The position numbers and the translations under genes are program-made. The notes below the pieces were generated by a model. It saw nothing but the letters and a program-made list of their open reading frames with translations, made no database searches and had not been told where the DNA came from. 5,334 nucleotides of DNA from positions 1 through 5,334 of the forward strand of contig JAJYYW010000123.1 in the NCBI GenBank assembly GCA_021800575.1. Reading direction: 5' to 3'. The DNA comes from a bacterium (GTDB lineage: Bacteria > JAMCPX01). Shown piece by piece: positions 1 through 5,334 of the stretch (position 1 is its first letter; every line of letters starts with the position of its first letter).

Positions 1-1
1 C

Positions 2-151
2 GGCATCAACTGGGTAAAGTCGGGCTCAAATCCGAGACTGGGGTACATGAGCGGGTCGCAGGCGCCTGCGTTTCTCCTTGGCAAACTGTTCCTGTACTTC
101 TCATATTTCAACGGTACGAACTGGCAGATAGCCCTTGCTTCCTATCCGTAA
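2..151 (+). CDS. 3' end of an unidentified protein (partial, 49 residues)
   Basis: An open frame enters from the left edge and ends with TAA at 149-151. It encodes 49 residues beginning GINWVKSGSNPR and ending WQIALASYP. The tail is rich in aromatic and small residues (LFLYFSYFNGTNW) with no charged cluster, as expected for a folded extracytoplasmic or enzyme domain rather than a cytoplasmic helical tail. I do not recognise the family, and no catalytic motif is visible in this short piece. That it is a real gene is supported by its end lying 10 bases before a strong terminator-like hairpin on the same strand. Its transcript probably stops there, so it is not part of the htpX operon. Confidence 0.6.
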   Translation, partial: GINWVKSGSNPRLGYMSGSQAPAFLLGKLFLYFSYFNGTNWQIALASYP

Positions 152-161
152 CGGCTCCGGG

Positions 162-192
162 GAGGTGCTGCTGCGTCCAGCAGCACTTCTTT
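162..192 (+). terminator. Rho-independent terminator after the upstream gene
   Basis: The arms 162-173 and 178-189 form a 12-bp stem with one G·U pair (164/187) and a 4-base CGTC loop. The central nine pairs, GTGCTGCTG with CAGCAGCAC, are perfect. The 3' arm runs into TTCTTT (187-192). The T run is short and interrupted by C, so termination may be incomplete. It starts 10 bases after the stop codon of the upstream gene, the expected place. Confidence 0.75.
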
Positions 193-248
193 GACCGGTG
201 CCGCACGCGGGAATCCCTCGTTCTTCACGGCTTTCAAACGGAGCGCTA

Positions 249-277
249 TTGACTTATGCTCCGGGCGGCTTTACCAT
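249..277 (+). promoter_or_regulatory. Candidate sigma70-type promoter for htpX
   Basis: TTGACT at 249-254 matches five of six bases of the -35 consensus. After exactly 17 bases comes TACCAT at 272-277, four of six bases of the -10 consensus. Transcription would begin near 284 and leave a leader of about 30 bases before the htpX ATG at 315. It lies after the upstream terminator, where an operon promoter is expected. The -10 region continues as ACCATTTT, which partly resembles a heat-shock sigma32 -10 (CCCCATnT), but the spacing fits sigma70 better. An earlier TTGACC at 191-196 has no good partner. Confidence 0.5.
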
Positions 278-314
278 TTTCATAAGATACCAAAATGAAC
301 AGGAGAGAAGAGAG

Positions 315-1163
315 ATGAATCAGTTGAAAACGGTTTTACTGCTCGGTGCACTGACCGGGTTGCTGGTGGTGATAGGCGGCGCACTGGGCGGACAGAATGG
401 TATGCTCATTGCATTTGCTTTTGCGGTGGCCATGAATTTCTTCAGCTACTGGTTTTCCGATAAGATTGTGCTGTCGATGTACAAAGCAAAGGAGCTGACC
501 GAGTCCGATGCCCCGCGTCTGTTCAGCATCGTCCGTAAACTGACCACGCAGGCAAACATACCCATGCCGAAGGTATACCTGCTGCCAACCCAGACACCGA
601 ATGCGTTTGCAACCGGCCGCAATCCGGAGCATGCAGCGGTCGCCGTTACCGAGGGGCTGCTGGACATGATGAACGATGAAGAGATCGAGGGTGTGCTCGG
701 GCACGAGCTTTCCCATGTGACACACCGGGACATCCTGATCAGCAGTATCGCCGCAACCATTGCAGGCGCCATTGTCATGCTTGCGCAGATGGCGATGTTT
801 GCCGGCATGTTCGGCGGGTTCGGCGGAAGAAACAAAAACAACAATATATTCGTTATGCTGTTATTTGCGATACTCGCACCGATAGCCGCAAGCATCGTCC
901 AGCTCGCCATATCGCGCTCCCGGGAGTTTTACGCGGACGAGGGCAGTGCAAAGCTGACCGGGAATCCGAACAGCCTGATATCGGCTCTGAAAAAACTTGA
1001 GTACGGCAATCAGCGCATGCCGATGACGGCCAACCCGTCGACGGCACACATGTTCATCATGGAGCCTTTCCTCGGCAAAGGTATCACGTCTCTGTTCAGC
1101 ACCCATCCGCCGACAGAGGAGCGGATTGCCAAGCTCGAGGAAATGATGTATAAAAGAAGTTAA
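315..1163 (+). CDS. htpX: HtpX, membrane-embedded M48 zinc metalloprotease
   Basis: HtpX is an inner-membrane metalloprotease that cleaves misfolded or damaged membrane proteins, working alongside FtsH in better-studied bacteria. The 282-residue product has the normal family length. It shows two N-terminal hydrophobic segments (about 5-25 and 28-46), the block PTQTPNAFATGR (91-102), and the zinc site HELSH with H130, E131 and H134. Two further hydrophobic stretches (about 143-166 and 178-200) follow. The third zinc ligand is E204 in SREFYADE, and a C-terminal FSTHPPTEERI (261-271) completes the family pattern. The ATG at 315 is chosen because the protein then starts MNQLKTVLLL like other HtpX proteins and has purine-rich AGGAGAG at 301-307. 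An in-frame GTG at 198 would add 39 residues unlike the family and would start upstream of the predicted promoter. The next gene begins 11 bases after the stop, so the two are probably co-transcribed. Confidence 0.96.
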   Translation: MNQLKTVLLLGALTGLLVVIGGALGGQNGMLIAFAFAVAMNFFSYWFSDKIVLSMYKAKELTESDAPRLFSIVRKLTTQANIPMPKVYLLPTQTPNAFATGRNPEHAAVAVTEGLLDMMNDEEIEGVLGHELSHVTHRDILISSIAATIAGAIVMLAQMAMFAGMFGGFGGRNKNNNIFVMLLFAILAPIAASIVQLAISRSREFYADEGSAKLTGNPNSLISALKKLEYGNQRMPMTANPSTAHMFIMEPFLGKGITSLFSTHPPTEERIAKLEEMMYKRS

Positions 1164-1164
1164 C

Positions 1165-1168
1165 GAGG
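1165..1168 (+). promoter_or_regulatory. Ribosome binding site of the clp gene
   Basis: GAGG sits directly after the htpX stop codon (1161-1163) and six bases before the ATG at 1175. It supports that ATG and implies that ribosomes finishing htpX can help initiation of the next gene. Confidence 0.6.
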
Positions 1169-1174
1169 CGACGG

Positions 1175-3475
1175 ATGTTTGATCTGACCAACTATAAAGA
1201 CCGGCTGTCTGAACGGACGCAGTCCATGCTGAATCTCGCGATTGACGAATCCAAGAAACGTCAGCAGTTTTATGTTGGAGTCGAACACATCTTTCTTGCA
1301 TTTATCACGATCGAGAAAGAATTTTACAACGATTTTACCAATGCGCTCGGTGTCGAGAGAAAACTCGTCGAAGATCTGTTGAAGGAACACCTCAATAATT
1401 CCAAGTACTTCGTTACCCGGGGCGTCAAGTTTTTACCCGACGCAACGGCGGTGCTGCAGATAGCATGGGAAAACATCCGGCGCGAGGGGAAACAGGTGGT
1501 CATGCCGGTGGATATCCTGCAGGCCATGTTTGAGGAAGGTCACTGCTACCCGGTCCAGCTTTTCCGGGGCTTCGGGTATGATCCGAGGACCGTGATCATC
1601 GAGATCGACCGGCAGATCAAAAAGCGTGAGGAAAAAGAAAAAGAGCTGAAAAAGAAATACGAGCTCCCGCCCTATCTCAAGCAGTTCGGAACGAACCTCA
1701 ACAAGCTCGCGCGCATGGATAAGCTCCCGCCGCTGATCGGCAGGGAAAAGGAACTGGCACAGATCATGGAGGTACTCTCCCATAAGGAGCGCAGCAACTC
1801 CGTGATGCTGGTCGGAGAAGCGGGGGTGGGCAAAACAGCTCTCGTTGAAGGTCTCGCCCGCCTGGTTGAGCTCGAACCCGAGCGGGTACCCGTCAGACTG
1901 CAGGACAAGCAGATTGTCAACCTGCAGATGAACACGGTCGTTGCGGGAACCATGTTCAGGGGCATGTTCGAGGACAGGATCGAGCGCATCATCAAGGAAT
2001 TGAAGGAGCGCCAGAACATCATCCTCTTCGTGGACGAGGCGCACAGTCTTGTCGGAGCAGGCTCGGCAATGGGTGTTCCGAGCGATGCCGCCAACATATT
2101 TAAGTCGAGCCTTGCCCGGGGCGAGGTACAGATGATCGGGGCGACAACGTACACTGAGTACAAGGAGTTCATAGCGGAGGACGAGGCACTCGCACGAAGA
2201 TTCAGGCTCGTGCATGTCAAGGAGCCATCCCTGCCCGAGGCACGGACCATTGTCGAGGGAGTCGTCCCGAGGCTGGAACGCCTGTATAACGTTACCATAT
2301 CCCACGAGGCGGTGGATACGGCGGTGGAGATGAGCCAGCGGTACAACAGGTCGGTCCGGTTGCCGGATAAGGTCATCGGATGGCTCGATACATCATCGGT
2401 GAAGACCGAGATCAAGAACGAAGAGGTCGTGTCCGTGGAGACGGTCAAGGAGGTCATCGCGCAGGAGTCGCAGATACCGCTCGACATGGTGTTCAGGGAT
2501 ACGGCGCAGCGGTTCGCCAGCATCGATGCCATCCTCGCGCAGCGCGTGCGGGGTCAGGACGATGCGATCCGGAGAGTGACCAGCCGCATACGACTGAACA
2601 AGGGCCCCCTGAAGGAGAACTACAACCGGCCCGACGGTGTCCTGCTCTTCCTGGGACCGACCGGTGTCGGGAAAACGGAACTTGCAAAGGCACTAGCGGA
2701 ATTTTTCTATGAGGACGAGAACAAGATAATCCGTATGGATATGTCGGAGTACGGCGATTCTTCGATAGCGATAGACAAGCTCATCGGCATGCCGCGCGGC
2801 ATCGTTGGATCCGAACGGGGCGGTACGCTGACGAACATGGTACGGGACAATCCCTCGTCCGTTGTCCTGCTCGATGAAATAGAAAAGGCGAACAGTTTTA
2901 TCCATAATCTCCTGCTCCAGGTGTTCGATGAGGGATGGCTGACGGACGGCAGGGGCAAGAAGGTATATTTCAGCGATGCGGTGATCATCATGACGAGCAA
3001 TCTCGGGTCCGATCAGTTTAAGAAATTCATGCAGCCCCTCGGTTTCCTCAACGATGCACAGCAGAGTATGGATTCCATGAGGAAGGCCGTCATTGCCGAA
3101 GCAGAACGGGTCTTTTCACCCGAATTTCTCAACCGGATAGACGAGATCATCGTTTTCAATCCGCTGAAGTTCGAGACCGTCAGGGAAATAGCGAGGACCT
3201 ATATCGGGCAAACGGCAAAACAGATGCAGGTACAGGGGAAACTGCTGGCTGTTACGGAAGAAGCGCTGGACTTTGTTGTAACCAATGGATACAGCCAGAA
3301 ATACGGTGCCCGGCTGCTCAAGAGAACCATCGATCAGCTCATCAAGATACCGCTCACCTTTCACTGGCAACGGGGCACGAAGTTCACCGTCGCTCTGAGC
3401 AACGGAGAGATAGACATCAAGGTGGACACGGAAAGCGTACCATCGGGGGGTATGCTTGAATCAATCGTGACGTAA
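1175..3475 (+). CDS. ClpA/ClpC-type Hsp100 AAA+ unfoldase, probable ClpP partner
   Basis: This is a hexameric ATP-driven unfoldase of the Clp family, expected in the cytoplasm. The 766 residues contain an N domain with two Clp_N-type repeats (about 1-145), a charged linker (145-165) and AAA+ domain D1. D1 has Walker A GEAGVGKT 214-221, Walker B ILFVDEAH 283-290 and arginine fingers R341/R342. Domain D2 has Walker A GPTGVGKT 494-501, Walker B VVLLDEIEK 563-571, sensor-1 N609, arginine finger R654 and sensor-2 R713. D1 passes almost directly to D2, so the long coiled-coil middle domain of the disaggregase ClpB is absent and the length is close to E. coli ClpA. LGF at 622-624 lies where ClpA and ClpC carry their ClpP-docking tripeptide, which favours a proteolytic role with ClpP; no clpP is in the window. 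The pore loops deviate: D1 has TMFRG (259-263) instead of KYRG, and D2 has RGIVG (541-545) instead of the usual GYVG. The exact ClpA or ClpC subclass is uncertain, so no symbol is given. Confidence 0.93.
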   Translation: MFDLTNYKDRLSERTQSMLNLAIDESKKRQQFYVGVEHIFLAFITIEKEFYNDFTNALGVERKLVEDLLKEHLNNSKYFVTRGVKFLPDATAVLQIAWENIRREGKQVVMPVDILQAMFEEGHCYPVQLFRGFGYDPRTVIIEIDRQIKKREEKEKELKKKYELPPYLKQFGTNLNKLARMDKLPPLIGREKELAQIMEVLSHKERSNSVMLVGEAGVGKTALVEGLARLVELEPERVPVRLQDKQIVNLQMNTVVAGTMFRGMFEDRIERIIKELKERQNIILFVDEAHSLVGAGSAMGVPSDAANIFKSSLARGEVQMIGATTYTEYKEFIAEDEALARRFRLVHVKEPSLPEARTIVEGVVPRLERLYNVTISHEAVDTAVEMSQRYNRSVRLPDKVIGWLDTSSVKTEIKNEEVVSVETVKEVIAQESQIPLDMVFRDTAQRFASIDAILAQRVRGQDDAIRRVTSRIRLNKGPLKENYNRPDGVLLFLGPTGVGKTELAKALAEFFYEDENKIIRMDMSEYGDSSIAIDKLIGMPRGIVGSERGGTLTNMVRDNPSSVVLLDEIEKANSFIHNLLLQVFDEGWLTDGRGKKVYFSDAVIIMTSNLGSDQFKKFMQPLGFLNDAQQSMDSMRKAVIAEAERVFSPEFLNRIDEIIVFNPLKFETVREIARTYIGQTAKQMQVQGKLLAVTEEALDFVVTNGYSQKYGARLLKRTIDQLIKIPLTFHWQRGTKFTVALSNGEIDIKVDTESVPSGGMLESIVT

Positions 3476-3495
3476 CACGGTATCGTTCTTTTTTT
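3464..3495 (+). terminator. Weak candidate terminator at the end of clp
   Basis: A small hairpin pairs 3464-3469 with 3476-3481 (six pairs including one G·U, loop ACGTAA) across the clp stop codon. A T-rich run, TTCTTTTTTT, follows at 3486-3495. The stem is short and separated from the T run by four bases, so termination would be partial at best. Read-through into the ABC genes is possible. Confidence 0.25.
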
Positions 3496-3505
3496 CTGTC
3501 TTGAA

Positions 3506-3511
3506 TAAAAT
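3506..3511 (+). promoter_or_regulatory. Possible -10 element for the ABC operon
   Basis: TAAAAT at 3506-3511 matches five of six bases of the -10 consensus and would start transcription near 3518, about 24 bases before the ABC ATPase ATG. No good -35 hexamer lies 16-18 bases upstream. The 66-base gap after clp, wider than the 11-base gap inside the htpX–clp operon, is what makes a separate promoter plausible. Confidence 0.25.
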
Positions 3512-3527
3512 CTCACTTACTATGGGG

Positions 3528-3533
3528 AAGGAG
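3528..3533 (+). promoter_or_regulatory. Shine-Dalgarno site that fixes the ABC ATPase start
   Basis: AAGGAG at 3528-3533 is eight bases upstream of the ATG at 3542. The alternative in-frame GTG at 3533 overlaps this site and so cannot be the start it serves. Confidence 0.8.
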
Positions 3534-3541
3534 TGTATTTT

Positions 3542-4474
3542 ATGATCGAGTTGAAACACATCACAAAGCGGTATGGGGAACGCACGGTGCTGAACAGCGT
3601 GTCGTTCAGCGTGGACAAGGGGGATGTTCTCGGGTTTCTCGGTCCGAACGGCGCGGGGAAAACAACGACCATGCGGATCATCACGGGCTATCTCTCGCCG
3701 TCGGAAGGGGAGGTCACGGTCAACGGGTACGATGTGAACAAGGATCCCCTGCGGGTCAAGAGCTCTATCGGTTATCTGCCGGAACTTGCACCGGCCTATC
3801 CCGAGATGACGGTCGCCGGCTACCTGAGATTTATGGCAGGCATCAAGGGCCTTTCTGGTTCTGCAATCGAACAAGCCCTGGACCGGGTCGTACACCAGAC
3901 CAACCTTGGCAACGTCAGGGATCGGATCATCGGCAACCTCTCACGGGGCTACCGGCAGCGGGTCGGCATTGCCCAGTCACTCATCAGTGATCCCCCCATC
4001 CTCATTCTCGATGAGCCGACCGTGGGGCTGGATCCGGAACAGATCATAGAGATACGGAACCTTATCAGGGAACTCGGCAGGGATCACACCATCATCCTCA
4101 GTACGCATATCCTGCCCGAGGTGACCGTGACGTGCAACCGGGTGATCATCATCAACGACGGCAGGATCCTGGGCGGCGACGATCATACCCTGTCGCCGGC
4201 GTCACTGCACGGTGAAAAGATATACCGCCTGGTAACGGCGCGTGCGGATAACGGTGTTCTCGGCCTGCTGAAGGCCATTCCCGGCATCAGAACGGTGGAC
4301 CGGGAACGTGACGCTTTTACCATCACGATGAACCAGGATTTCGAAAAACCGGAATTGATAACGGACGCGGTGTTCAAGGCAGGCTACGGCGTTTCAGAAT
4401 TCTCGTCCAGATCCATGAACCTCGAGGATGAGTACATCCGGCTCATATCGCAGGACAGAGGAGGTATCCAATGA
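3542..4474 (+). CDS. ABC transporter ATP-binding protein, GldA/NosF-like
   Basis: This is the ATPase subunit of an ABC-2 type exporter, acting on the cytoplasmic face with the permease encoded next. The 310-residue protein has Walker A GPNGAGKT (34-41), signature LSRGYRQ (133-139), Walker B ILILDEPT (153-160) with catalytic E158, D-loop GLDP (162-165) and switch histidine H189. All catalytic parts are intact. The Q-loop region reads IGYLPEL (76-82), with Glu where many ABC ATPases have Gln; this IGYLPE form is common in the GldA/NosF/CcmA-like branch. Residues from about 225 form the extra C-terminal domain of this branch, ending SMNLEDEYIRLI. The ATG at 3542 is placed by an AAGGAG site. The stop overlaps the permease start as ATGA, indicating translational coupling. 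The substrate cannot be told from sequence. In Bacteroidota the homologue serves gliding motility, but such cassettes are widespread in non-gliding bacteria. Confidence 0.93.
   Translation: MIELKHITKRYGERTVLNSVSFSVDKGDVLGFLGPNGAGKTTTMRIITGYLSPSEGEVTVNGYDVNKDPLRVKSSIGYLPELAPAYPEMTVAGYLRFMAGIKGLSGSAIEQALDRVVHQTNLGNVRDRIIGNLSRGYRQRVGIAQSLISDPPILILDEPTVGLDPEQIIEIRNLIRELGRDHTIILSTHILPEVTVTCNRVIIINDGRILGGDDHTLSPASLHGEKIYRLVTARADNGVLGLLKAIPGIRTVDRERDAFTITMNQDFEKPELITDAVFKAGYGVSEFSSRSMNLEDEYIRLISQDRGGIQ
4458..4474 (+). promoter_or_regulatory. Strong ribosome binding site and ATGA overlap at the permease start
   Basis: GAGGAGGT at 4458-4465 lies inside the end of the ATPase gene, five bases before the permease ATG at 4471. 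ATGA (4471-4474) holds both the permease start and the ATPase stop, a classic arrangement for equal production of two subunits of one complex. Confidence 0.85.
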
Positions 4475-4947
4475 ATCCGCGAAAAATGCTCGCCATGGTC
4501 AGGCGGGAGCTCGTTTCGTCGTTTGCATCACCGGTTGCGTACGTGCTCCTCGGGATTTTTGCGCTGCTCACCGGCTACTTTTTTTACGTACGGATACAGA
4601 TGTATACGTTCCTGAGTCTCCAGTTTATGCGGTACCAGGGACAGATCCCGGCGTTGAACACGGGGAACTTCATCATCCAGCCGCTCTACGCAAACCTCGG
4701 CGTGATACTGCTTTTGCTCATGCCTATCATCACCATGAAATCGTACGCCGAGGAAAAAAGGAACGGGACCAAGGAGCTCATCATGACCTCGCCGGTCACG
4801 CTTATGGAGATCGTGCTCGGAAAGTTCATAGCGGCATGCATCGTCTTCATCGCCATGCTCGCACTGACCCTGTCCGTTCCGGTCATACTGCACGTGTATG
4901 CGTCTGCGGACAGCGGTATTCTGATCACCACGTACATCGGCAGGTAG
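4471..4947 (+). CDS. ABC-2 type permease, GldF-like, cut short by a sequence junction
   Basis: This is the membrane subunit of the exporter formed with the upstream ATPase. Visible parts are an N-terminal RRELVSSFASPVAYVLLG start, a first membrane segment (about 22-40), and a second (73-89). Next comes the family hallmark around 90-119, which includes SYAEEKRNGTKELIMTSPVT and ends VLGKF, and then a third segment (118-140). The protein matches the family through TTYIG (153-157, ending at 4941) and then meets a TAG after one more codon. Family members normally run to about 240 residues with further membrane segments, usually continuing from this point with a leucine-rich helix. The loss coincides with a switch to unrelated DNA, so this is a 5' fragment of an intact gene in its own genome and not a natural short permease. 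In comparable operons a GldG-like auxiliary gene would follow; it is missing here for the same reason. Confidence 0.85.
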   Translation: MNPRKMLAMVRRELVSSFASPVAYVLLGIFALLTGYFFYVRIQMYTFLSLQFMRYQGQIPALNTGNFIIQPLYANLGVILLLLMPIITMKSYAEEKRNGTKELIMTSPVTLMEIVLGKFIAACIVFIAMLALTLSVPVILHVYASADSGILITTYIGR

Positions 4948-4950
4948 AGC
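4936..4950. other. Junction 1: break between the ABC locus and unrelated DNA
   Basis: Upstream of here the plus strand reads as an ABC-2 permease. Downstream the permease frame closes at once and the minus strand reads as the N-terminus of another membrane protein, whose frame in turn loses sense on crossing leftward. Two genes on opposite strands are therefore both truncated at the same spot. No inverted repeat, target duplication or transposase is visible, so an assembly or amplification chimera is more likely than an insertion. The exact base cannot be fixed from one sequence. Confidence 0.75.
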
Positions 4951-5036
4951 GACACCAGCACGAAGGCGACGAGGTCCCACTGGCCGGGAACGAAGCGGCG
5001 CTTCAGAACGGAGATGGGCAGCCGTTCGGTGCTCAT
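4942..5036 (-). CDS. 5' fragment of an inner-membrane protein, possibly a NitT/TauT-like ABC permease
   Basis: Read on the minus strand from ATG at 5036 this gives about 32 residues: MSTERLPISVLKRRF, then VPGQWDLVAFVLVSLYL. A basic N-terminus followed by WDLVAF and a hydrophobic stretch looks like the first membrane segment of a transport protein. The pattern F-x-P-x-x-W-D-x-x-A resembles my recollection of the N-terminus of the duplicated anion-transport permeases (COG4986 type), but so short a piece cannot prove it. An upstream in-frame ATG at 5066 would add ten residues; neither start has a strong Shine-Dalgarno site. Left of about 4942 the frame runs on antisense to the ABC permease and has no family meaning, so the gene is truncated at junction 1. 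Confidence 0.4.
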
Positions 5037-5127
5037 TCGGGCCAGTTTGCCCGAACCCCGTGACATTTGGCACCGCCGCCGCCGAGCTACGGTAACATCC
5101 GCACCATGTTCCCTTCAGGGTGCCTGT
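5037..5127. promoter_or_regulatory. Short divergent intergenic region in the middle fragment
   Basis: These 91 bases lie between the minus-strand start at 5036 and a plus-strand start at 5128, so they should hold promoters for both genes. I see no clear -35/-10 pair on either strand. CAGGGTG at 5116-5122 could act as a weak ribosome site for the ATG at 5128. The stretch belongs to the 60-65% G+C fragment, distinct from both neighbours. Confidence 0.3.
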
Positions 5128-5166
5128 ATGAAAACAGCCACACTGCTCGTCTGCGGCGCGGCCCTC
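5128..5166 (+). CDS. Signal-peptide-like N-terminus, 5' fragment of an unknown exported protein
   Basis: From ATG at 5128 the frame reads MKTATLLVCGAAL, a short positive start followed by a hydrophobic core as in Sec signal peptides or lipoprotein leaders. The cleavage region and mature protein are not present, because the frame then continues into HisA sequence. HisA is a cytoplasmic barrel that never has such a leader, so the two halves do not belong together. What the exported protein was cannot be said. Confidence 0.35.
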
Positions 5167-5178
5167 GCGCTCGAGGCG
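5150..5178. other. Junction 2: composition step and nonsensical in-frame fusion
   Basis: G+C rises from 60% in 5101-5160 to 79% in 5161-5334 (137 of 174 bases counted). At the same place a leader-like peptide turns into the middle of HisA without a frame break. GC-rich repeated CTCG/GCGC words around 5160-5175 could have served as a short overlap for false joining. The precise base is uncertain. Confidence 0.55.
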
Positions 5179-5334
5179 TGGCGGGAGAGCGCGGGCGTCG
5201 ACCTCCGGCTCCTGGCGCGCCGCCTTGCCGAGCTCGGGGTCCGCCACGTGGTCTACACCGACGTCGGACGGGACGGCTCGCTCGGCGGCGTGCGCACGAC
5301 CTGCGTGCGCGCCCTGGCGTGGGCGGGGCTGTCC
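5164..5334 (+). CDS. hisA: Internal fragment of HisA (ProFAR isomerase)
   Basis: HisA converts ProFAR to PRFAR in the fourth step of histidine synthesis and is a cytoplasmic (βα)8 barrel. The frame reads LALEAWRESAGVDLRLLARR, then LAELGVRHVVYTD and VGRDGSLGGV, running off the right edge. This matches the HisA pattern GW-x-E-x-SG…L…L…GV-x-x-V-x-x-TD-x-x-RDG-T/S-x-x-G, seen for example in E. coli as GWQENSGV and TDISRDGTLAG. About 57 residues of the second half of the barrel are present; the first half, with the first catalytic Asp, is absent. The related PriA of actinobacteria is less likely given the GVDLRLLARRL helix. The very high G+C points to a different organism from the rest of the contig. 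Confidence 0.75.

Noticed and set aside
198..314. In-frame GTG at 198 that would give HtpX 39 extra residues
   Set aside because: The extension is unlike any HtpX start and lies across the predicted promoter. The ATG at 315 has a ribosome site and yields the normal family N-terminus.
1433..2532. Long minus-strand open frames of 290 and 286 codons inside the clp gene
   Set aside because: They are antisense shadows of a strongly conserved AAA+ protein and show no domain of their own.
3533..3541. GTG at 3533 as start of the ABC ATPase
   Set aside because: It overlaps the AAGGAG ribosome site that properly serves the ATG at 3542. The protein from 3542 starts MIELKHITKRYG like its family.
3755..3790. 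Missing Gln in the Q-loop of the ABC ATPase (IGYLPEL) as a sign of inactivity
   Set aside because: The IGYLPE form is common in the GldA/NosF-like branch, and all other catalytic motifs are intact.
4428..5063. A 211-codon plus-strand open frame overlapping the ABC ATPase end, the permease and junction 1
   Set aside because: It lies in another frame over the well-supported permease, has an Arg/His-rich composition typical of shadow frames in GC-rich DNA, and crosses the join.
4528..5247. A 239-codon minus-strand open frame across the permease and both junctions
   Set aside because: It is antisense to the permease and the HisA fragment, shows no recognisable domain and is rich in Arg, Gly and His. 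Its length comes from low stop frequency in GC-rich sequence.
5128..5334. A new secreted protein with a HisA-like domain
   Set aside because: The HisA part starts in mid-barrel and lacks the first catalytic half, and composition changes at the fusion point. A chimeric join explains it more simply.
4936..5334. A mobile element insertion into the permease
   Set aside because: No terminal inverted repeats, target duplication, transposase or integrase remnants are visible. The downstream pieces are ordinary housekeeping or transport genes from differing base compositions.

Overview
The window reads as the end of a metagenomic or draft-genome contig. Positions 1 to about 4941 form one coherent bacterial segment (a 60-base sample inside htpX counts 53% G+C). 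It carries the tail of an unidentified gene, an intrinsic terminator, an htpX–clpA-like protein quality control operon, and the start of an ABC exporter operon of the GldA/GldF type. Gene content fits a Gram-negative, mid-GC lineage such as Desulfobacterota or Nitrospirota; that placement is an inference with low confidence.

Layout. 2-151 is the 3' end of an unknown protein, followed by a 12-bp GC-rich hairpin with a short T run (162-192). A sigma70-like promoter (249-277) precedes htpX (315-1163), an integral-membrane M48 zinc protease. Eleven bases later comes a 766-residue two-domain Hsp100 unfoldase (1175-3475). It has a ClpA-like architecture, with no ClpB-type middle domain and an LGF tripeptide where ClpP-binding loops lie. 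Together they suggest an operon handling damaged membrane proteins (HtpX) and unfolding soluble ones (Clp, presumably feeding a ClpP encoded elsewhere). After a 66-base gap with a possible weak promoter, an ABC ATPase (3542-4474) overlaps the permease start (4471) by ATGA, a typical translationally coupled pair.

The permease stops abruptly at 4947, about two thirds of the way through its family fold. From there the sequence no longer belongs to the same locus. About 4942-5160 (60-65% G+C in the lines counted) holds the start of a different membrane protein on the minus strand and, divergently, a signal-peptide-like start on the plus strand. From about 5160 to the end (137 of 174 bases G or C, 79%) the reading frame becomes a clear internal piece of HisA. 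Two breaks in biological logic within about 220 bases, each with a composition step, are best explained as a chimeric assembly end made of three unrelated genomes, not as a new gene arrangement.

I see no convincing previously undescribed system. The most biologically interesting points are the altered pore loops of the Clp protein, especially the D2 loop, where the usual tyrosine is isoleucine, and its pairing with htpX.
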